Positions 1-12,999 are shown, counted from the first letter of the stretch. The stretch: DNA of 64,000 nt from Phlebopus portentosus (GCA_037892935.1 JAYXKI010000011.1:682001-746000), one strand, 5' to 3'. The notes: a model not told the origin generated them from the sequence alone. Program-made: numbers and translations.

Positions 1-537
1 TTGGTGCTCGAAAAAGGTTCCGAACGAGGAGTTAAGGATGGGAATGGGGATGGAATTGAGCGAAGAGTTGAGGGAGAGGACGGGTTATTAGAAGGAAAGA
101 AACCAGCGTCTATCTCCGAGTCCTCAGCCGAAGGAAAAGAGCCAAAACTCGCCGGCTCGGCCCGTCGAAGGAGGAGACAGGGGCTATAGCTGCTAGCCCT
201 AGCGAGAGAGGAACCCGCCCACAATGCGTCCAACGATGACGATGTCTCGCTTGCAGCAGAAGCCACAGAAACAGACACGTTCAATCCGTTTCCGTTTTCG
301 GAAACCAGAAGCGCGCGGGAAGGCGGAGAGGAAGCTGTAATCGAAGGCTCATTACAGGGGGTGGAGGCAGTCCAGTTCGCAGCCGCCGTCGCAACAGATG
401 AAATCGAAATCGCCGCCGTCGTAGGATGTGGACTTTGGGTATCGGCGGCTGCATGGCCGGACGGGATCGCGATGGTATCGCCTCTATATAAACCATACAA
501 TCGTCAATCGGCATGGGTTAAGTATGCACGTCAGTAA
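1..537 (+). CDS. 3' end of an unidentified coding region, cut by the window edge
   Basis: Frame 1 reads from the first base to a TAA at 535-537, interrupted once by TAG at 187-189. The part before the TAG is rich in Gly, Glu, Arg and Lys. The part after it is acidic and Ala-rich and ends in a stretch with several aromatic residues before KYARQ. I do not recognise the family. The TAG may lie in an unrecognised short intron, be a sequence error, or show that the frame is not coding. The start would lie left of the window. Confidence 0.3.
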
Positions 538-3243
538 TTGCGTTAGAGAAGAGACCTCCCAGACTTGATATTGAGTATGAAACGTATTAGGGTTAAAAAT
601 AAATTAGGAGGATCACAGGCAAAATGAGAAGGTGGAGTGGATTTATTTTTCCCGGGCTCTTGGCACGAGGATAATCAAAATTCCTTCCTCTCGTACATAT
701 TGGGCTGTGATCACCACATCCGAACAGAATCAAGCAAGAAGACACCACGAGGCGAACCGAAAATTAAAAAAATGAAGAAAAAACTACTCACAGAACCAGA
801 ATGCCCGAGTCCCGCGAACGATCGTGGGCAATACCACTAAACCAATCTTCTCCAGATCCACGTAAGAAAACCTGTTCAAAAGTCTCTTGCAAAATCGTGT
901 ATGCATTTGCTGAAACTCTTAGTATCGAGGGGAGGGGAATGATCATGAAACGATTTCGAAGGGTAAATGACCGTCGGAGATAGAGCCCAATCCCACTTTT
1001 ATACTGTGAACGAGCTCAAGGAAAATAAGGGGTCGGGTCAACGGGAATAACAGCACGTCGAGCGAATATTCCAAGATGGATAGATAGAATCGCGAAACGC
1101 CGCCCAGGCCGGTCGTAGCAAATGGATATCTTATTTGGACAAGGGCGAGGCGACGAGAGAGGCGCACGTGTTAGATGGAATATCGAGTATAATGTGCAGG
1201 GACAGGCGAATTGCTTTGAATGGTGAAGGAGTAACCGCTGACCAGAGCAAAACGAACGGGAGTGGGTTACGGTTACGGTGCCGGATAGACGTGTACTTGT
1301 CAAGAATAGCGAGCCTTGTCCAGCACAGGCGATGAAGAAAAGACCTTGTAAGGACTGTGGATGAGGTGGAGGTGGAGGAAAAGCAAAGAAGACACCTGAG
1401 GTGAACGCGCAGCAAGCTTAGAAGGATGGATCGGTGATTATGGGGGCGATCAATGCTGATGCTGCTGGCGCGACGGGAGTGATGGTGATTGCGGTGATGA
1501 TATGGAGAGGGGGAGGGGTGGCAGAGGCAGTGGCTGCATGTAGTCGTAGAATAGAAACCCGAAAGAAAGCGCCTCGAAAGGTGACAGCGCTAAAGCGAAT
1601 AGTGGAGTTCCCTCTTCCCTCCCCGTGCTCGAGCGCCCCCTCGTGTCCACTGTTGCCCTCGGCAGCAACAACGACGCGGCCCAGCCCCTCCCACTTGCTT
1701 ACGAGTATGTACTACTAGCTTCCCTTGTTCTTTTCCCTTCTCTCTCCTTTCCTTGACGACGAGCGGGATGGGGGGCGGGGTAGTCCGGAGTTGCCAGCAC
1801 GTTAACGTCTCGTTTCTCGACAGCGGGAGGTATCTGTATGTCTGTCCACTACGGTACTGGCACTGGTGGAAGTACCGGCAAAAGAGACAACGGACCTTTT
1901 CTCTGAAATTTCTAAACATCCTACCATATTGTATCCTGAGAAAGTTCTGCAAAGAAGTATGTCCAGATTAGGAAATATCGATCGTCCGTTTCCACGCGAC
2001 ATAATTACAAAACACACGTCTCCAATCTTCTGGGTGCCTGTCCGTCGTCCTTCTTCTGCCTTATTCTCACTCAGCTTTTCCGCTTGTCGCCATTTTCACT
2101 CTTATTCCACATTCTTTTTTTACACGCTGCCTGTCTGAGAGCTCAAGAACATATGCTCATCGTTATGTTTTCGTGTCATTTTTTTCTCGGAATTTTCTTG
2201 CCATGTCAATCTCACGTGTACCAAGTGGTTGAGAGCTTTGTCGTTAGGAGTCCGATTTTAAGACAGTTCTATTTCTCCCTGTGGGCCTTCGTATAGCAAC
2301 CAACAACCTTCTTGAACTCAACTCTTCTTCATTGGAGCATCACGGCTCGGCAAGTCGTATCTCGTCTTACAGCCGACCAAGAATGCGTCATGCAACCTGC
2401 ACATCTCTTCAATGAGGAAACGTAACATCAGGTGGGCACTCCATCGTGTACGTATTGCATATCGGTATATTTATCCGATCGGTTCCTCTCCATCGGGCAT
2501 GATGCGAAAAGTGTCTGTAGGATATTGCATACGACGAAGGAAAACGGAGTCTCTGAACTGGACTCACCCGTGTTCTTGTTCCTGCAAGCAAGTTAGGAAG
2601 TCACCATCGAGATGTCCGTATGGTACCATCCACAAATGAGCAAATGAGTTCTTTTCTTGATCTCTTCTTTTCTTGATCTCCTGATATAAACTCATCCTAA
2701 ACGCCTCGGCCGACCAGCCGTGTGTCGAGCTATGGTCACCAGTGACGTCATAAGCGTTTGTAACCCATAATCTGAATGCACATGCACACAGATGCGCAAC
2801 GGACTGATGAAATCATTTGAAGAAGAGCTGAGCATGTCGTGTATAATGCAGGGGGGTATCAATAATAGACAGAGGCAGAGGTAGACCATGATCGTCGACA
2901 CCGAAATGCCAAGGAACGACGAGAAATATACATCCGAAACCGAATCGTAAAACGACGAAAAGGAAACAGAAAGACAAAGCAGAGAGCAAAATGCAATGCA
3001 CAAGAGTAACATGACAGGGAGAGGGGACGTGTATGGACGCGGCAAAGGAAAACGTGTACACACGTAGGAAAGGACGGGTGCGAGGACGGACGGGCAGACG
3101 GGGTGAAGACGAGGTTGAAGTACAGCGTATATGACAGTCGAGGAAAAACAATGAAATGAGTGCGTTGGTCGTATTGGATCATGACATAGACATAGACATG
3201 TAAGTCTGAATAAATGAAGAGAAAGGGAAAAGAGAAAGAAAGG
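538..3243. other. Long stretch without a convincing gene
   Basis: Short frames exist on both strands but none reads like a known family or joins across good splice sites into a longer frame. Pyrimidine-rich tracts near 1700-2150 and purine-rich tracts near 2820-3240 suggest untranslated or intergenic sequence. A small undetected gene cannot be excluded. Confidence 0.4.
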
Positions 3244-3244
3244 A

Positions 3245-3350
3245 TTGGTTGGCTGGTTGGTTGGTTGGTTGGTTGGTTGGTTGGTTGGTTGGTTGGTTGG
3301 TTGGTTGGTTGGTTGGTTGGTTGGTTGGTTGGTTGGTTGGTTGGTTGGTT
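3245..3350. repeat. (TTGG)n tetranucleotide array, about 26 units
   Basis: An almost perfect run of TTGG units with one early interruption (GGCTGG near 3251). Read on the minus strand it gives Asn-Gln-Pro-Thr repeats, which is a by-product of the tetranucleotide and not evidence for a protein. Length variation is expected at such arrays. Confidence 0.95.
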
Positions 3351-3551
3351 GAGAACTATGCACGGCGAGAAGACAAATATTAAAAGCGCTCTAATGTATG
3401 CTACATGAAGGAACCTGTTGTGAAGATGACGAAGAACAGCGCAAGTAAGCATTGAGTATATAGAGTGTAATGATACTTACCGAAAGCTGCGATGCAGAAC
3501 TCGACGTCGGAACTGTAAACCCGAAGGACCAACGGCGCACCCGACCCCTCA

Positions 3552-4833
3552 TCAACAAATAACACATCCACAACACCCGCCAGATCTAGCCTCATCATTC
3601 GTCGCACCGCCAGGCACGGGCGGCTGCATCGTACTCCCCGATCTCGACAGCGCCCTTCTCGCCGCACGCAGATTCTTCTTAATCAATGCCTCATCCTCAG
3701 CTGGCGGGGCGTACGGCCTTATCGAGAGATGTACGATCGTCGCAGGCAAGGTAGAAAACCGACGAGATGTGGGTGTTGTTGGTGAGGAGACCGGACTGGG
3801 TAGGGTTGGGATCGAGAGGCCTTGAAGAGGTTAGTAAAGTGAGTAAGATTGATAAGGAAGAAAAGGAAAGTAAGGAAAGTAAGGAAAAGAAACGAGATGA
3901 TTAAATCAAGATAAGAAACACACGTTTAAAATATTTAAACGCAATTACGTCTATGGATACGCGTGCGGTGGCACCATCCGACAGATGCATCGATTACCAA
4001 ACCAACATTGGTCATTTTGTGTTTTCGCTGCGCAGTCAATGTTTCTCTATACGAGCACAGACTTTCTATGCGAAGATCATTCTTCTCCCCGCATCTGCAC
4101 AGCTTTGCCGAGCTGTCGATCGTAAAGGAGAGAAAATTACATCACCGTCACCCATCTCCCATAAGTGAGAAAAGAAAGGCAAAACACAAGTGTAGCTTGG
4201 TCGGGGTTTCCACCCCGCCGAGATGGTATGACGTGCGACCGACGACAGGAAAATGTGCATCGAAGGGGAGAAATGACTTACTGGATAATGTATCTTCGTC
4301 TTGTAGGATTTTTCCTAAGTATAAAATTCTGAGAAAATTCGGTGCTGGTGGCTTCTCCTCTTGCCAATCTATACGCAAATCAATATCAATTTTTTCCCGT
4401 CTTCTCTTCTTTTATGACGTGTCACATATGGAAAGACGAACGCACCATTTGGCCAGCCATTCCACACCAACTCCTTCACTCTTCCTACAGTTGTCTCAGG
4501 ATCGAAGGTCATAGTGCGTCTGGCACCCGAGACCAGGAGGAATGTGAGAGCGACCTGGGGTATAGGTGGAGGGTTGCTGTTGCTACCTTCATTCGTCTGC
4601 TCTCCTTCCCCCGAAGGGCCCGACAGAGCACCATCGTTAGTAGAATTATCCTTCTCGTCCTCGGCAGGGCAGACAGTGAGCATAGAGGTGGCAGCCGTCG
4701 CTGGTAAACTGATGATATTATTTTGTGGTGGGAGGATGCGCAGAGACGCGACAGACGGCGCCTGAGAAGATGCGTGGTGATTTTGCAGATCGAAGCTGCT
4801 CATTTCGGGTTGGAAGCCTAGGCTGGTGCTCAT
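3552..4833 (-). CDS. UBL3/MUB-like membrane-anchored ubiquitin-fold protein
   Basis: Three exons, 4833-4446, 4368-4282 and 3820-3552, close to 744 nt (247 aa). After a disordered N-terminus of about 90 residues comes a ubiquitin-like fold: LTFLLVSGARRTMTFDPETT, then VKELVWNGWPNDW, then NFLRILYLGKILQDEDTL and a final strand ATIVHLSIRPY. The WPxDW and RILYLGKIL blocks are typical of the UBL3/MUB family. The C-terminus is CCGCVIC, a CaaX box preceded by two more cysteines, so prenylation and perhaps palmitoylation are expected, placing the protein on membranes. Animal UBL3 acts as a membrane-linked modifier in protein sorting; the role here is inferred. The second intron (4281-3821, 461 bp) is unusually long for this window. 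Confidence 0.88.
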
Positions 4834-7800
4834 AACGCGCGTGTAGTTTGTACCCGCGTGACACTAGTCCCGTTCGGATTATATATGTTGTGGGGCATTT
4901 TTGGTCCGTCAGTCAAGAAACACCGAGCAATAAAACAGCTGAGAGGAGACGAACCGGTAGAGGTGGAGGAAGACCGTCAAGTAAAGACAACTGAACTGAA
5001 CTGAACTGCAACGGAATGGAATATAAGCCGTGCTGCTATAGGGAGTATATAGGGGCACAGGTCACTTGAGGTCACTTGATGCGTTTTAATCAGAAAAAGG
5101 GAATTACCTCCTCGGCGACAGTAACTTGGAGGCTTGAACCCGGGCCAGTCCGATTCCCAGGACCAGGAAGCTGCGAGTGGATTCTCGTCCCCCGCAATCA
5201 ATCCGCGCCGCGTCAAGCTGGGCCCAGCTAATCCCACCCACAGCAGCCTCTGCTCCACTTCACGACCCCTTGCTTATGATCCTCCCGCTATCGCGCTTGT
5301 GTGCGTGTAATGTACTGTATCTGCCCTCCGTCTTGTCCTCGTCCTCGACAAATATCGAAATTAAAAAGACTTTGGCAATCTTTGGTCCCCAGACCAATGG
5401 TTTCGACTCGAGATGATGGTAGAAGCAATGATAGGTCAACGACGGCGTTGGTGTGAACGTGTAACGATGATCATACTGTAAGAGCAGTTGAGCAGTTAAC
5501 GAGGCTCGGAAAGGAGCGGGTGACGTAAAATGTGTTTAAGAAGTGTGTGCCTCGGCCTGCGGCCGTCGGGTTTCGGTTAAGTATTCAGCTCCATCGGAGA
5601 TCTATCTCATTTCCACTTACTATTCAACTTCACTAATTCATGGCCGGAGCGTGGCTACCAGACATTATACTGGTCTATTTATGAATGTACCATCGCTAAT
5701 TGTACGTTGTACGCCACAGGCCCGTAATCCAAAAAAAAAAAAAAAAAAAAGACACCGAATCCCTGTAGGAAATAGAAAAGGAAAGAAATATGCCAGATAT
5801 GATGATCAACAACGAACGTGGGACGCCGAGACAATTACTAGGAAGATGATGAACTAAGTAAGACAGGGAGAGGAAATTGCAGTAAAAGTGAAACAAAACA
5901 GAATGAGGGTCAACGTAGTATTGACATTGCCGAGACCCAGAGAGAAATATTGCGCGCTCGGTGTGAGACACAGAGTGAATGATTGTGATATGAATGAAAT
6001 TTGCAAACGAGTCGCGAATGTAACGTGGAGCCAGTCAGGAGGCAACAGGGCAGGTACAGATTAATAATAATTTAAGCACATAAATCATATCGACGTAGAT
6101 TAGCAAGGTTGTCATAAGTGGGAAAAATGACGAATGAAACCAAGAATATAATAAAGTCAATTGGTCGCCGCTGGTGGGGCTGGAGAGGAGAACGGGCAGG
6201 CCCAACTGCGGTCGCGTAGCGCACGAAATAATCATAAATGATGAGTATCACTATGATGGGGTGCGCCGGTGCTGAAGTCCTAATGCCTAAAAATAACAGC
6301 CGAAACGAATTAAATAAATAAAAAAGTTGAATGCGTCAGAGGAGATTACGCACAGAGAGAACATACCTGAGGGCCAATCAGGCAATAACGCAATAAGTAC
6401 CTGAAGTCGAAGGCCTCTCCTGGTCAACGGGTGGTTCTGAGGGCACCGATCTGACAGCATTCGAGCTGGCGATCGAGAAGATGTACATGGTGAAAGAATC
6501 CATTTCTGTTTTCTTTAAGTTCAAGCAAGGTTGCTAGAGCAGATGCGAGTTCGAGTGTCTGCGAATTGTGAAGAGTGAGAAGAGCGAGTTTATCTGAGTG
6601 GAGACGGCGAATCGCTCCTCTTTTATACCCTACCAGACGGACAGAAAGACCACAGCTGCAAGAACAAAAAGACCACATAAGGCACGCAAAGTGCACCGCA
6701 TGTGTGTGTGTGTGTACGCTTTGGCAATTCAAGAAAAAGCCAGTAAGGGAAGAACGGAGAGAGAGAGAGAGAGCGAATAATAATGATAATAATTTGAAGT
6801 CCAAGTTAAATCGAATCGCACCGCCCAGCACTGCGCAGAGAACAAAACGCAAGGCACACAGTTACATATCCAAGCAGTCCAAGCAGCCGCAGCAGATCAA
6901 GTCGGTGGTAAGGCCTGATGCCTAAATAAATAGTGCACACACACAAGCTGATCCGGCCAGTCCAGTCCAATCCAATAACAGCCAGTACACCGGTTTGCGG
7001 CCAGTACAGGACAATTAGATTAGACCAGACAGATACGCGTGCGCCGTATCGATGGAGGCCTCCGAACCGCCCTGCGTCAGTCAGAGATAAAATTAGCTCT
7101 GTTCCGCACTAGAACTGTTCGCTCGTCTGCTTGGTGAATCGGCGCCGCGGTTTATGCAGAGCAGTGAACACCGCCTGCAGCATTCCAGACGCTAAGGCCA
7201 AATTTTGAGGGGAGCCACAGAATACCCCGACACGAAGAATGTTTACTTTTGGAATTCGAGAAAATTAGAGATACATCGCTTATGTAATCGTCCCCTGTGT
7301 AAATGCGCAACTTCAACGAACGTTCGGTGGGAGATTGAGAACGGGTCTTGGGTTTGTTAATCGGCAGCTTTACGAAGATGATGAGAACCGCTCGGCACAG
7401 GCACGCAATGCCTGAAAGTAGGGAGAAACGAAACGAAACCGAAATGCTAGCACGATGTGCTCGCAGGACAAGTCAGCGTAAGAGAAAAAGTTGCGAGCGA
7501 GGACAATTAAAAGCGAGCGAGCAACGTGTTAGTTAGGAAGAGGCTATCGAGCTGAGAACTCCGATTGATTGAAAGACGTACACCACTTAAAGGTCAAAAG
7601 ATAATTGAGAAAAACCTCATGAGACTCACGAGGTGAATTCTTCTTCCCGAAAGAACCAACGAGTAAATGAGTCCCGTGCGGACCATCAAGCTCGTTGACA
7701 TTGAAATGAACTCGCGAAGCGGCGAGTCAAACAGACAGCGCGGAGATATCGCTATGCTTCTCAGCAAATTGAGAGTATTCACACGTTTTCAGGTCGATAT

Positions 7801-8126
7801 GCAAAGCGATGTAGACAAATGCGAAGGATGAAATCTCTTTCTCATTCGCCGAACCAGTGAAGGCCGCAGGAGCCGACAAAAAACATCACAAAAATGCTGG
7901 ATCATTCCAGGAGTATCATGATAAGCAGCAGGACACACAAAGAGCCGGGCAAACGGTGAGTCTTGTGCCCGTCCGATACAACGTGAATACTAGCTGTAGT
8001 GAGGTAAAACTTAAAACTTGAAAACGCATGAGCCAGGATAATCCTGCGAAATTATTACGTAACTCAAAATGTAAAATATTACAAAATATTTGGCACCGAC
8101 ACACTTACTTTCAAACTGCTTCCGTC
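4834..8126. other. 3.3 kb with no convincing gene
   Basis: No frame in this stretch reads like a known protein or joins through good splice sites. It holds a 20-base poly(A) run at 5731-5750, a short (GT)n run near 6703-6715 and a short (GA)n run near 6757-6772. A minus-strand frame near 6424-6500 starts with ATG-like context but could not be extended. Best read as intergenic sequence plus the promoters of the flanking genes. Confidence 0.4.
5731..5750. repeat. Poly(A) run, 20 bases
   Basis: Twenty consecutive adenines followed by GACACC. It could be a simple homopolymer or the remnant of a retroposed tail. No target-site duplication or retroposon body is visible beside it. Confidence 0.9.
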
Positions 8127-10870
8127 ATGCCTGGCTTGCTAGTCTCCTCTGAACAAGCCAGCAGTCCAGCGCATCTCTCGAAAAGGAAGAGTAACTCCGG
8201 GTGGACTTTCAACTTTCGCGCAGGCTTTGATTCAGATTCAGATTCTGGTTCGAGCGATGAAGGGACAAAGGAATCCATCGTCCCAGTCTGTCGGGAGGAG
8301 TACTGCTAACGAGAATGCAAGCGCAAAACAAAGTAGTTGCTCGTCCGGCAATGTTATTGGAAGTACTGACAGGGAGTCGAAGGGTACTCAGGGAAGCGAG
8401 ACGGAGGATGCGCGTCTGCTTAGAGAGCTGGATATTGCGTCGCGCGCGGACAAGGATACTGCGAAGTTCACGGCGACGCCTTGGACTATCGCGCGTCAAC
8501 GCTGCTATACGCGCTCCTGTTGTGGACGATTTCGATAATCTCTCTGCGTCGTCGAGCACACCTAGCAGACCTGTCGACTCGAATGCTATTGTAAGACGTG
8601 GCAGGTCTGTCGAACGTGCTGTGCATGGGGGTGGCATTCGAGAGCAAGAGTTATTGCCAACTAAATCCCCGGGATCTGCAGGATCTTTCGCTCCTTTGAA
8701 AAGGCTGGCTCGACACCAAAGCTGGGTAAGACTATTGAGAAGTACTTCGCTAGTCGAAAACTCGGCAGAGACATCCCTAGGATCAAGCACCCTTCTCATC
8801 AGCGCATACACCCTGGCTCTGACCCCCATCCGCGTCACTTACCTTCGTCTATACAGCATGTTCCTATTCGCCACTCAGCTATTTCTCATTCTGGTCGCTC
8901 ACTATATACACCTTCGTCAGATGATCTGAAACCCAATCAGTTGGCTCCTATCGTACCAACATTAGTATCTCGATCTACCGCAAGCTTCAGCTCTGTCCAT
9001 CTTCCGAAGACGTCTCTGGAGACTCTTCCCTTCACAGCAGGCAAAATTTGCTTTCAACGTCAACTTCATTGACTTTCCTGACGACTCAACAAAGTTCGAT
9101 TCTGAAGACATGAAGCCACTTCCTAATGACGCCCAAGCTGATAACTCATTGGGATCTGACCTCGATGAATCTATTAGGCCTTATAGTTGTCAGCAAGAAC
9201 AACTAGCGGCATCTGCTGAGGCTAACTATTATGCCGGCAATTGGCAAGCATATAATGCCACACCAGGTGACTTCCGTCGGATTCTCGTTATCTTTGACTG
9301 AAGACCTGATTATATGCGAGCCTACAGCGAAACGTTGTTTCAGCCAGACAAGCTTGCGTGTACATTCTGAGCACAACCTATCCCGCCCTCAATTCTCATC
9401 TCCTCTGCGGAACGAGCTGAAGATAGAAACAATGACGACAATGAAGGATATTGGCTGTCCCTCTGACTCTATACCTGAAATTCTCGAGACTGAGGCACAC
9501 TCGATTCGGGAAGACAGGGCAGTCCAGTATCCCAAACAGATGAATCAACCTGGCTATATGCGCTCCTTTTCTTCGGACGTCAAGCCTATTGTGCAACATT
9601 CTAGACGTGCGGCTTTGGGGCTTAACCCGCCTATGGTATCACGACCTGGTAGCGACGATTATCTGGTCCAATTGAAGCGCTCTCAGAGCCCTGATCCTGG
9701 ACCATTTCAAGCTTGGTCTGTAGCACCGGATCTTCAGGCATCTTCGACTGCAGCCACAGGCTCACAGCAAGGTGGTACTCATACACAATGGTATCCCAAA
9801 AGGAGGAAGTCGACTGTATCCTACCTGCCTCAGGGCCTCGTTCCTCTTCTGACCGGCCAAAATGCGCAAGCCCATTACCGACGTCTCGTTATGATCTCAC
9901 TCTATCTGCACGCCGCTCTTCTCCTCCCAAACGCGACTTGGTGCATTATCCTCGTCCGATCAATCGTGCTCCGAGTCCACAGCTAGGTAAGGTAGACGCA
10001 TATTCGAGCTGTGCGTACGACGATGAAGAAGAAGATGCAAACTGGTCGACGCTACCTCGGCGCAAGAAGGCGCGCACGCAAGATTCGTCAGGTCAACCAG
10101 CCGATGCTCGCAAGAAATCGATGAAGCAGTCAGGACGATTCAAGCTTCCTATCGCTTTGCCTTCTCTAGCGGCAAAGTCTGTTGTTAGCCACGAGCCTAC
10201 GTCTGTTGGAAAGAAGCGAGTCATCACGTATTTGCCACCTCCGCCGTCGAAGGATACTGCTCCGTCCAAGCAATCGAATGACACTAAGCCAACCGAGAAA
10301 TGCAATAACGGGTCCACCGGATGTCAGATATTACCCAAGAGGGCGCTAGAACACCAGATAGACCCGGCGAGGGATACTGGGGATAGCAAAGACGTAAAGA
10401 CGAAGGTGATGAGACCCGTCTCGGAGTGGTCTCTCAAGCGGTTCTGTTATGGACTTGGACACGACGCTCCATCCAAGCCTAATCGAATGGAAGCGTCCGA
10501 CGACAAACAGCAGATACTGTATCATGCTCATACTTACGGCTCCGAAACGACTAAAATGGAAGGAACGGATGACTATATGCGCATTCTGCATTCGGAGGAG
10601 GCTAAGTTCAGCGACCGCCGCCAGACGAATCTACCTCCACCTCCAAATCGTTCGCGTTCGCGTTCCGAACAAGATACCAATCTCGCGAGCGACGAGACGG
10701 ACTCGCAAACGTTCGTCGACTCCTCGTCCTCTAATACTAACACCAAGATCAAACCAGAGGAAGACGGGGACGAAATGATCACTGAAGACATCACCATGCC
10801 ATTCGATACCACAACCCTCAACGACACTTATCCGAAAATTCGGAGGTCACTACTCGAGGTTCGTTTCTGA
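8127..10870 (+). CDS. Long low-complexity protein of unknown function (frame needs correction)
   Basis: Starts at ATG 8127 (MPGLLVSSEQ) and ends at TGA 10868-10870. Two introns are clear, 9267-9327 and about 9772-9833 (GT-AG), and both restore the frame. Before 9267 the coding sense jumps frame four times, near 8259 (GGG run), 8480, 8692 and 9043-9046 (AAAA run); each can be explained by one base. With those changes the frame closes at about 872 codons. The product is rich in Ser, Pro, Arg and Asp, with a motif resembling xYLPxxP seen twice (STVSYLP, VITYLPPPP) and basic runs (RRKKAR, PKRRK) that may be nuclear localisation signals. I do not recognise a domain. A pseudogene is possible, but other genes in the window show the same one-base problem. 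Confidence 0.5.
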
Positions 10871-11699
10871 CTTGCTTATTGTGTAGGTATGAACATGAGC
10901 ACTGACGAACGTGTCCTGAAACCCACAAATCCACACATCACGCGATCATTACACCCGTTCAACGGCCCATTTAATCTCCAGTAGCGCAAAGCAGCATCCT
11001 TAGCCGTCTGGAATGAACTCGGTTTACCAAGCTGCGGGGTGCCCTTCCAAGACGCGGGTTCGATCTCCAGTCCCGGTCCAAGAGGAGGAAAGATACAACA
11101 CGAAATTGCAATCGTAGTGTGGTATGGCATACCCCAGAAACAGCACTACGGTGTCGTTTGAGGGACACTCGTAATTCTGTAAATCAGGCGGGATTCCGAA
11201 CGAGAACAAGCGACTTGACGCATCTCCTCATATCTCGTCGTTCATATACTTAGAACGATGCTAAAGCTAATGGTATTTTTAATGAATGTCACTAAAGGAG
11301 CGGCACGGTCGCAGAAGACGATAACCCAACTTAAACTTCGGTTATACAGAGTTCAAAATGAAATTGAAAAAAGCTGAAGAGCAAAATAGTGGTAGGGGAA
11401 CGAAGAAAGGATCCTGAATGCAATCCTTTGTAGGGTCCCTAACAATTTCCGTCTGTCAAGATGGATGCTTGAATGATAACATGACGGTAACAGCTGTCCA
11501 CCAAAACAAGAAGAGAGCCCTAAGGAATAGATTTGACGAAAGTCCCAGATTGAAAAAACGGTTCGTGAAAGAAAAAGGCGGGAAACCCGTGAAACCTTGT
11601 CAAGGCACATTCTGAACGTGCCCAACCTCGTCCTCGATCCGGCCATCCATCGCCGATCACTCATCATCCTCAAATTAGCATCTCATAGACCGACTTGGT
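10871..11699. other. Intergenic, convergent 3' regions
   Basis: Lies between the ends of two convergent genes. It contains a weak tRNA-like pair of boxes (near 11001 and 11057) that does not fold as a tRNA. Nothing else was recognised. Confidence 0.5.
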
Positions 11700-12571
11700 T
11701 TACAGCGCAAGCATTGCCAGGGCACCTACGAGCAGCGTGCCGAGGGCCTTTGGAGAGGTAACTTGGACCACAGCGGCGTTATCAGAGGCTGCAGCCTCAT
11801 TGCCCGATGCAGTTGCGGAGCCAGAGCCTGTGGCAGAGGCAGAGGCAGTTCCGGTGGGTGTTGAGGATGGGTCAGGGTACGTTGAGCCTACTGGCTTAAT
11901 TTCGAACTCCTCCGATTGCGCGTAGACCTGGTAATGAGCAATCAGTAGCATGATCCGCGCGATTAAATAGTAGAAAGGGGCGAAGAATGTATGTTGTGAA
12001 TGAAGAGAAGAGGGTTCAAATAAGGAAAATGGAAGGTAGGAGAAAAGACAGGCAGGAAAGCGACGTACATTGGTTGAATTGATCGGGTCAGCGAGGATAA
12101 CTGAGTATCCAGTTCCGGTTGTGAAGTTGACCTGCTGCGTTGTGAGCGTCCTGGAGCAGTCGAAGTTCTGCTGGACGGCTACGACAGCTAGTGGCGAGAC
12201 CAGGACCGACTGGTCCGAGTTTGCCACTCTACAGATCACATGGAAAATCAAACAGTCAGACGAAAATTGCACATAGATGCCATATAATGTATATGGGGAA
12301 CAGATAAGATGAAAATAAGAGAAAGAGACACACAGGATGGTGAAGTTCTGGACTGGCGAGGTGTCGCATGTCCAGACAATGTTATTCTCGGAATTGGCAA
12401 CTACATGGCATTCGAAACCAACCATCAGTACAGCTTTACATACTGTACAGGATCAGCAAAAGAGCAACACGCACCCCACCAGAGATCTGAACCGCCAGGC
12501 GAGAGGATGGTGAGCTGAGCTGACACCGAGGCAGCAAGAGCAGCAAGGAGGAATGCAGTGCGAGCAAGCAT
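11700..12571 (-). CDS. Kre9/Knh1-type Ser/Thr-rich GPI-anchored surface protein
   Basis: Four exons, 12571-12475, 12400-12334, 12228-12069 and 11927-11700, sum to 552 nt (183 aa). The N-terminus MLARTAFLLAALAASVSA is a signal peptide, followed by QLTILSPGGSDLWWVANSEN, the start of a Kre9/KNH domain with the usual aromatic and N/S pattern (VWTCDTSP, NFTIL, VANSDQSVL). The domain ends near EFEIKP. A Ser/Thr/Ala/Gly-rich linker follows, then a short hydrophobic C-terminal tail (LGTLLVGALAMLAL) with the features of a GPI attachment signal. Such proteins sit at the plasma membrane or in the wall; Kre9 and Knh1 of yeast are needed for beta-1,6-glucan, but the wider fungal family has no single known function. 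Confidence 0.88.
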
Positions 12572-12999
12572 TTATAATTCTCTTTTTTGATGAGTTTTGG
12601 AGACAAAGAGAACGGGAGTGGGTAAGGGGAGTGAAGGGATGAGGTGGAAGTGAGAAGCAGACACTGAGACAGGGATGGGAATCGACGCGATGACCGACTG
12701 GTGCGAAAAAAAACACACACTTCGGCTCGGCTGTCACACTCACTCGGGTCGGGGATGTTATCCGCCATTCCCAGTATGGGCAAGTCCCGCTCCCGCTCCC
12801 GCTCCCTGGTTACTTTTTCGGGATAAAGGAAACCCGAAAGGCTATGGCCGTCACACGCAGGGGTACATCTCTGGTTCGTCCGTAAATATTTACGTATGAG
12901 ATTTATAGTACAACATCTTCAAACTTTCTAGCGTATCTATTCGTGCACCATCACCGACATTATATTCTTTACTATGTCCTATGGAATTAGCGAACTGCG
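12572..12999. other. Promoter region of the GPI protein gene and 3' flank of the next gene
   Basis: No coding sense seen. The part just upstream of 12571 is rich in purines on the plus strand (pyrimidines on the coding strand), as is common before fungal start codons. No clear TATA box was identified. Confidence 0.5.

Noticed and set aside
2692..3452. Minus-strand frames with Asn-Gln-Pro-Thr repeats
   Set aside because: The repeat residues come only from the (TTGG)n array and the flanks lack protein features.
8209..8838. A 209-codon minus-strand frame
   Set aside because: It lies antisense to the better supported plus-strand gene and its composition mirrors that gene's codons.
8127..9266. 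Calling the unknown plus-strand gene a pseudogene
   Set aside because: Its frame breaks resemble the homopolymer slips seen in essential genes here, so decay cannot be distinguished from sequence error.
11001..11080. A-box-like and B-box-like words spaced as in a tRNA gene
   Set aside because: The arms do not base-pair and no acceptor stem forms, so it is not a tRNA gene; at most a decayed fragment.
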